Part shown: piece after piece, positions 57,601 through 64,000 of the stretch | Layout: the number at the start of each line of letters is the position of its first letter | Position numbering within the stretch: the first letter of the stretch is position 1 | Assembly (NCBI GenBank): GCA_018287875.1 | Contig: JAGVVL010000018.1 | Span: 434,001-498,000 of the forward strand | Direction of reading: 5' to 3' | DNA from: Nigrospora sphaerica | Lineage: Eukaryota > Ascomycota > Sordariomycetes > Amphisphaeriales > Apiosporaceae | DNA length: 64,000 bases | The notes under the pieces: model-generated | What the model saw: only the letters and a program-made list of their open reading frames with translations | Database searches by the model: none | Told to the model about the DNA's origin: nothing | Program-made: the position numbers and the translations under genes

Positions 57601-58321
57601 CTTCGATAGCGGTGGTTGCTTGCCTTTGTTGAAACGGCCGGCAACTCATGGACTGGTACGAAGCCACGTTCGCTATTGGGGTTGATGCCGCTGTTCGAGG
57701 TGTTCCATCCAAATCACAGTGCTGCACTATATAAGTAGGTACCTAATTGGGTGGGAACCCAAAATGAAGCCGCTCACTAGAAGTCCACGCGGACCAACCG
57801 AGGGGAGCCACACGTTCACAGTAGCTGAACATTGCTGAGACTGATTTTACTTCTGGGATTGGTCGCCAAGCCAGTTGAGACAGGCGTAAGCGAAAAGGAG
57901 CGGAAACCGGAGAAACTTTAGGATGGGTGTCTGTCAGATGCTACCCAAAAGCGCCAAGAAGTGTCAGCGTGGCGTACACGGATCCTTGTGACTGTTGGGA
58001 CTCAAATTTGCGAACTCCGCTGTGCCGCACTGCACATCGCTATCGCGACGCTTATCGGAATCACGGAGCAACTCTAAGTTCGCCGGGTATGATGAGAAAA
58101 TGCCGGACGCATCTCTGGCCTGAATTGCAGTTTCTACGCAGGAAGCTTCTGCGCAGCTAACTGGGATAGTTCGGGCACGTCGCAGATGTGAGATCCTGTC
58201 AAGAAAAAAGCACTTTCACTGGCTGCACCAGCCATATCCCGCCTGTTGGTTCCTCCGTAATGTTTCCATTGTGCTGATGTGTACTCGCATTCAACATCGA
58301 GTCATAGCAAAATCACAAGCC
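57601..58321. promoter_or_regulatory. Shared bidirectional promoter of the PKS pair
   Basis: A 721-bp gap separates the two divergent start codons. A TATATAAG box lies at 57728-57735, about 130 bp upstream of the HR-PKS start. An inverted CCAAT (ATTGG) lies near 57858. The layout implies co-regulation of both synthases; no specific regulator site can be named. Confidence 0.55.
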
Positions 58322-61300
58322 ATGGCTCCCGCCAAGACGCTTCTTCTTTTCGGCGGGGGCCATGTCCTTGGACGAGGCATACTTCAACCGCATCCTGTCA
58401 AGCATCAAGGACGACGATTCTTGGCGGTGGGCTCTCGACGCCGTCACAGACATAGGAAACATATGGCACACCTTGTGCGAATCGATCCCGAGCCTGCGCC
58501 ACACAGAAGGTGTGGAGCATATGCAGAAGCTCGCTGGGTGGCTTCGAAACGGATGTCTTTCGCCTAGCTCGTCGGTCGCCAACCTGCCCAACTCAACCCT
58601 TGGCCCTCTGGTCATCATAGCTCAACTCGTCGAATATCTTCATCACGTCAAGTCTCAGTCAATGGGCATAGCTGGCGACATATCGGGGTACCGTCCGCCC
58701 TCGCACACAGAGACAGTTGGCTGCTGCCTCGGCGTTTTCAGCGCCCTCGCCGTATCTTCCAGCTCTTCTTGGGCCCAATTCGGCCAGAATTCTGCGGCGG
58801 TACTCCGAGCTGTCATTTTGCTCGGCGCCTTATCCGATGCGCGAGATATGAGCCACCATGCTGGCTCATCTGTCTCGCTCGTCGCATTCTGGAAGGGAGG
58901 CCGTTCGCTGTCTGACTTGAAGAGGGTCCTGGACAAGCATGCTGATGTGAGCACAGTCTAACATAATCAAACGATATACCCACTAACAAAAGAGTAGACT
59001 TATGTTTCCGTCTCATATGACGACAACCGGGCGACGGTGACGGCACCCGCACGTACCGCGACCGCGTTAAAGAGCGACCTACAAGCAGCGGGTATTTCTG
59101 CCACCGAAACCGAGTTCCATGGTCGCTTCCATGCAGGTAAGATGTATGAACCTGAAATGGCAGAGTTCCTCCTGTTTTGCAAGGACAACCCAGGCTTCCA
59201 GCTTCCTGGTGCATCGGCCCTCGCCGTGCCCACCCGCATCAACTCGGACCGTTATGTTGGCGGATCTGTAGCTCTCCTCGAAGCAGCGTCGCGGGCCTTT
59301 CTGGTTGAACAATTTGACTGGATCAAGACCTTCCGATCAGCGGTGTCTGTTGTGTTGCGTGATAGGAATTCCCGACTGGTGGAGTTCGGACCAGAACGAT
59401 GCATCCCGCCAACACTCCTGCGAAGGCTACAGGGGCAAGTCCTTCACTTTGATCCTGCAGGCATCATGGAGAGCACGAAGCCTACCACGCCCCCGAAAGC
59501 CACGGAAATACCCAACGAACGCCCAGAGAGGCTGAGGATGCATACTGTAGGAAAGAACGACGTGGCTGTCATCGGCATGTCGTGCCACGTGGCGGGGGCA
59601 TCAGACCTCGAGGGGTACTGGAAGATACTCCTCGGGGGCCAGTCGCAGCACAGAGCCTTAGTGCCCAACAGCCGCTTCACCATGGAAACTCCATCCCGTC
59701 CATTGAGCGGGGGCGATGACGGGAAGAAGTGGTTCGGGAACTTCCTGGAAGACCACGATGCATTTGACCACAAGTTTTTCCGGAAGTCTCCTCGCGAAGT
59801 TCTCCACATGGATCCTCAGCAGCGGCTCATTTTACAAGTTGCTTACCAAGCTGTTGCGCAATCGGGCTACTACCACACGACCAAACCCAACAGTCGCATT
59901 GGCTGCTACATCGGCGTCGTCGCCAATGACTACGAGAACAACATCGCGTGCACCTCACCCACGGCTTTCTCTGCCACTGGCGCTTTGCGAACCTACATTG
60001 CTGGAAAGGTCAGCCACTACTTTGGCTGGACTGGGCCTGGAATGACGCTAGATACTGCCTGTTCGGCATCCACCGTGGCTATCGACTTGGCCTGCCAGGC
60101 CATTCTTGCCGGCGATTGCGAAGCTGCTCTTGCGGGGGGCACGAATTTCTACAGCACCCCGATGTTCTTCCAAAACTTGGCCGCCGGGTCTTTTCTCAGT
60201 CCAAGCGGTCAATGCAAGCCGTTCGACGCCCAGGCCGATGGATACTGCCGGGGCGAAGCAGTCGGTGCCGTATTCCTCAAGAGGCTGGATAGAGCTATGG
60301 CCGATGGCGATCAAATCTTCGGAGTCGTCTCAGCGACCGCTATCAACCAGAACCAGAACTCGACACCCATCTTCATTCCGAACCCAGCCTCTCTTACCGA
60401 CGTATTCCGGACAGTGGTTGCCAAGTCTGGAATGAGCGTCAAGGACATCTCTGTCGCCGAGGCGCATGGAACGGGCACGCCAGTCGGTGACCCTGTCGAG
60501 TATGACAGCATCCGTCGCGTGTTTGGCGGGGCCCATCGCTCAGGACAGAAACCTCTGCAAATCGGCTCGGTTAAAGGTCTCGTTGGCCACACCGAGGGCG
60601 CTTCAGGACTTGTTGCCCTCATCAAGGTGTTGCTGATGATGCACGAGAGCCGCATACCGCCGCAGGCCAGCTTCAGCTCCATGAACCCTTCGATCAAGGC
60701 TCTTCCCTCCGACAACATGGAGATAACTACGATATAGAAGGTTTGGGCGGATGACCTGAAGGTCGCGCTCATCAACAACTACGGAGCTGCGGGGTCAAAC
60801 GCGTCCATGATCATCAAGCAGGCACCGGGCCCGAGCAGGAAGACACCGATATCCCAACCCGCTGCTGTCAAGTACCCGTTCTATTTTTCGGGATTAGACT
60901 TCAAGGCCATCCAGACATACTCTTCGAGGTTCCGCAAGTTCGTCGCCGAAAGAACGATGTCAGCAAATGACCTTAGCATGGAGAACCTGTCCTTCAATGT
61001 CAACCGCCAATCGAATTGGAACCTTGGCCACGCCCTTATGTTCAAAGCTGAAACGCTCGAGGAACTGGACCAGAAGTTGGCTGCTACCGAAACCATCGAA
61101 AAACCAACCCTACGACCGGTGATTCTTTGCTTCGGCGGGCAAGTCTCCAAGTTCGTCGGCCTTGATCCTAGCGTGCTGGGGAAAGCGGCCGTACTGCGTT
61201 CTCCTCTGGAAGAATGCGACAAAGTATGCCAGTCCATTGGTATAGGCCGCCTCTGGCATGCCCTCTTCCAGCGTGAGCCAATCGATGATCCCGCTGTGCT

Positions 61301-64000
61301 GCAACCGCTGCTGTTCTCCATGCAGTACTCGTCCGCTATGAGCTGGATTGACTGTGGGGTGAAGCCAGCTGCGCTTGTCGGGCACTCATTCGGAGAGATC
61401 ACAGCGCTCTGCGTCTCTGGCGTCCTGAGTTTGGAAAATGCTTTACGTATGGTCCATGGCAGGGCCAAGATTATCAGAGACTCCTGGGACACAGAAAAGG
61501 GGTCCATGATTGCAGTGGAGGCGGAACTGTCAAGTATCAACGATGTACTTGCGGCCGTCAACACTCACATTCGATCACATGACGAAAAATTGACAGAAGC
61601 CACTATAGCTTGTTTCAACGGCCCCAGGAGCTTCACAATTGCAGGTTCGACTATCGCGATCGACAGAGTGCAGGAGAGAGTGCACGACCTGAGCATTAAA
61701 TACAAGAGATTGGAGGTTACCCATGCTTTCCACTCTAATCTGGTCCAGCATCTTGAGTCACCCTTGGGTACCTTGGGTCAAACATTGGTTTTTAACGAGG
61801 CCAAAATCCCTCTCGAGTTAGCCACAGAGAATCGACAGACGCCCCCTCGGGCCCCTTCCTATGTCTTTCAACATATGCGACAACTCGTCTATTTCCACCA
61901 CGCCGCCCAGAGGCTTGAGAATGAGTATCCAGCAGCCGTCTGGCTCGAAGCAGGTTCGAACTCCACCATCGCTTCCATGGCGAGCAAGGCGCTAGGCATG
62001 CCAAAGACCTCGGCCTTCCAGTCAGTCAACATCACGAGCGGAAGCAACCCGCTATCACAGCTAGTTGATGCGACCATGAGCCTCTGGAAGTCCGGCCTGC
62101 GTGTTTCTTTCTGGCCTCACTCTCGAATGCAGACATGCGAGTACTCGCCAATAATCCTTCCACCATACCAATTCGATAAACAACGCCATTGGCTAGAATT
62201 CAAAGCGCCGCAGCAGGTGCTTCAAAGCCCTACAGCGGTGCCCGGGGGCGAGAAGGCAGAGATACCCCCCACTGGTCCGCTCACACTTCTGGGCCACGAA
62301 AGCAACGGCGATGGCCATTATCGGTTCCGCATCAACATGGAGGTTAGGGAGCTCGCGGATGCTATTTCGGGCAACTTCATCGGCCGCACCACGGAGACTT
62401 GTCCGCCCATGTTCCAGATTGACCTGGCCATACGGGCGGTGATGGCCACAGACGCGGTCATCTCCCAAACGAATGTCAACCGCCCTCAGGTCCTCGACGT
62501 GGCCAATCCCTTTCCGATCAATCCAGCAATTCAGCGTTCCGTCTACCTTGACTTGAAGCGCACGGTTGGTTACGGCTGGGAATTCCAATTCACCAGCAAG
62601 CTCGAAGACTCCAGTGTGGTTATCAATATGACTGGCTTTCTGTACTTCCCCAATCTCAAAGACACGCGCTCAGAAATCGAGTTCGCAAGATTGGAGCGGC
62701 TAGTGACCCATGACCGCTGCCTCAGAGCTCTCTCAATCAGCGAGGATACAGAGGATTTCATCCAAGGCAAAAGTATCTACATGATCAGCTCTGACAGTAT
62801 CAAGTACAATCACAGCCTCGAGAGGCTCCAGAGGTTGGTTGGTCGAGCTAACGAGTCGGCTGGGACTGCGATACGCTTCGCATCAGATGATGTCTCCAGC
62901 AATTCCAGCATGGGAGATGTTTTCGTCCAGACGGGCGGCATCTGGGTGAACTCCCTCTCACGACAGCGTCATGTCGCTAGAGGTTCGGTTTACGTCGTCA
63001 GGAGCGTTGAGCAATGGATCCGTTCCCCACGTATTTTGTGTCAAAACACCAAGGGGACTGACGGAAACGATCGCCACAGCGAATGGCATATTATGGTGCA
63101 GCACCAGTACCACGCACTGGATCGCTCCTTTGTGACAGACATGTTCATCTTTGACGCAGTGTCTGGATCACTCGAAGAGGTCATTCTCGGCATTCGATAC
63201 GCGCCTATCCACATGTAAGTTATCTCAGTGAAACCCAGTCTCTTCAAGCTACTCAGAAGCTAACAAATATTGCAGTGATGAGCTCAGTGGGGAGTTAGCT
63301 GTATCTGACGTTCATGGAAATCCTTCAAAGTTATCACGAGCTTCCGAAGTGCGGATTTCGCCAGTGATTACATAACCGCCAGTGCCGCAAAAAGCCAATG
63401 CGGTAACCACAAGGTCAAAGGCTGTGTCTCCTGGTGCGTCAACACAGCCCAAGGCCGGCGTCGAAAATGCTTACACGAAGGCCGACATATGGGCCAAGCT
63501 CCGTCTTGTTCTCGCGGATATCTCCGGTCTCGAACCCGAAGAGATCAATGAGACCGACTCTCTGGCAGATATCGGCATTAACTCACTCATGGGAATGGAG
63601 ATGGCACGGGAAGTCGAGACTACATTTGCCTGCACATTCGAACAGTCAGAGCTGGTCGGCCTCACCGACATACCCGGAATTCTTGATTTTCTTCAGATGA
63701 CGCTTGGCCACCGGGAGGGTTTGAGCACTTCATACCCGTCTAACGAAACTCCCTCTGAAGAGAGCTTGTCGGACAACGAGCGTGCCGTATTGTCAGCCCC
63801 AGATGCCGCTTTGGATAAAGCGGTATTGCTTGACACGAAGGAAAGCCCCATGGAACTTCTGCCAGCTGCGGTCCTTGATTCCTTCCGGGAGTCTAGCTTA
63901 CACACTGACCACTTTCTTGAGACTCGCGGATGCGCTGGCTATCTCAGCGGGGTCTCCCAGAAGCAGACCCGGCTTTGCCTCGTGCTCATCAGTGCGGCAT
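58322..64000 (+). pseudogene. Non-reducing polyketide synthase (SAT-KS-AT-PT-ACP-CMeT...), broken as written and running off the window
   Basis: Exons are 58322-58946, 58998-63214 and 63276 to beyond 64000. SAT about 1-385 (active-site GCCLG, HGRFH); KS 395-820 (DTACSAS, EAHGTGTPVGD, VKGLVGHTEGASG); AT about 918-1230 (GHSFGEITAL); PT about 1305-1610; ACP 1683-1755 (GINSLMG, serine 1717). The start of a C-methyltransferase follows (DHFLETRGCAGYL). The domain order matches NR-PKSs that accept a starter from an HR-PKS, as in asperfuranone and sorbicillin synthesis; a reductive or hydrolytic release domain would lie beyond the window. Lesions: a frame break in the G5 run near 58362, TAG at 60735-60737 in the KS (GCNN-type end ...MEITTI-stop-KVW), and TAA at 63373-63375 before the ACP. 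The PT position where the catalytic His of SGH is expected reads SGN. Confidence 0.93.

Noticed and set aside
33751..58321. A single meroterpenoid cluster joining the monooxygenase to the PKS pair
   Set aside because: They are over 13 kb apart with kinase and CorA-like genes between, and no prenyltransferase is visible, so co-membership is not supported.
60735..60737. Treating the TAG in the NR-PKS ketosynthase as lying in an intron
   Set aside because: No in-phase donor and acceptor pair of fungal type surrounds it, and the protein family is continuous across the site (KVWADDLKVALINNYGAAG follows directly).
1..64000. CRISPR arrays, bacterial operons or ribosome-binding sites
   Set aside because: All gene structures are eukaryotic with spliceosomal introns; no regularly spaced short repeats were seen.

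Overview
The window is nuclear DNA from a filamentous ascomycete, probably Sordariomycetes. This is inferred from short spliced introns (about 50-90 nt) with GTRNGT donors and CTRAC-like branch points, an intron-containing tRNA-Phe, Tad-like LINEs and Copia, Fot1/pogo and TRIM-like transposons. It also shows many C-to-T / G-to-A lesions of the kind made by repeat-induced point mutation (RIP), and a divergent pair of iterative type I polyketide synthases (PKSs).

Layout. 1-19.65 kb is a transposon graveyard. It holds a 5'-truncated LINE (612-1672) and a decayed pogo transposase split by a Copia element (2184-8067) that has intact LTRs, a CTAAC target duplication, a half-tRNA primer site and a polypurine tract. 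Two LINEs follow, head to head (9592-14440 on minus, 14789-19632 on plus); the second is full length with a 16-bp target duplication. A tRNA-Phe(GAA) lies 180 bp beyond it. 19.9-25.3 kb holds gene relics (a berberine-bridge-type oxidase end, a WD40 fragment), a small spliced gene for a secreted protein with two identical cysteine-rich repeats (22056-22569), and a three-exon secreted tyrosinase on minus with one internal stop. 25.24-27.65 kb is a Fot1/pogo element with 42-bp terminal inverted repeats and TA duplications; nested in it is a 473-bp TRIM-like element with 121-bp LTRs. 27.7-32.3 kb is almost gene-free. A truncated LINE (32281-33466) follows.

From 33.75 kb the sequence is gene-bearing: a PaxM-type flavin monooxygenase fused to a multi-span membrane domain, a kinase-like protein, a decayed CorA-like membrane protein gene, and a six-exon kinase fused to a C-terminal membrane-anchored fungal domain. 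Last comes a highly reducing PKS (HR-PKS; 57600 to 49462, minus) diverging from a non-reducing PKS (NR-PKS; 58322 to beyond the window end, plus).

How they fit together. The PKS pair is arranged like known HR-PKS/NR-PKS partnerships (asperfuranone, sorbicillin, resorcylic-lactone and azaphilone pathways). The HR enzyme would build a reduced starter, and the SAT domain of the NR enzyme would accept it, extend it, cyclise it and C-methylate it. As written, both genes are interrupted. Five frame breaks all sit in or beside short homopolymer runs and restore one another's exon phases if undone, so they may be sequencing errors. Three in-frame TAG/TAA codons all fit CAG/CAA to TAG/TAA changes, the favoured RIP context. 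No regulator, transporter or prenyltransferase is visible, so any link between the PKS pair and the monooxygenase or tyrosinase is unproven. All exon boundaries were worked out by hand from splice motifs, phase and family resemblance; no database was searched.
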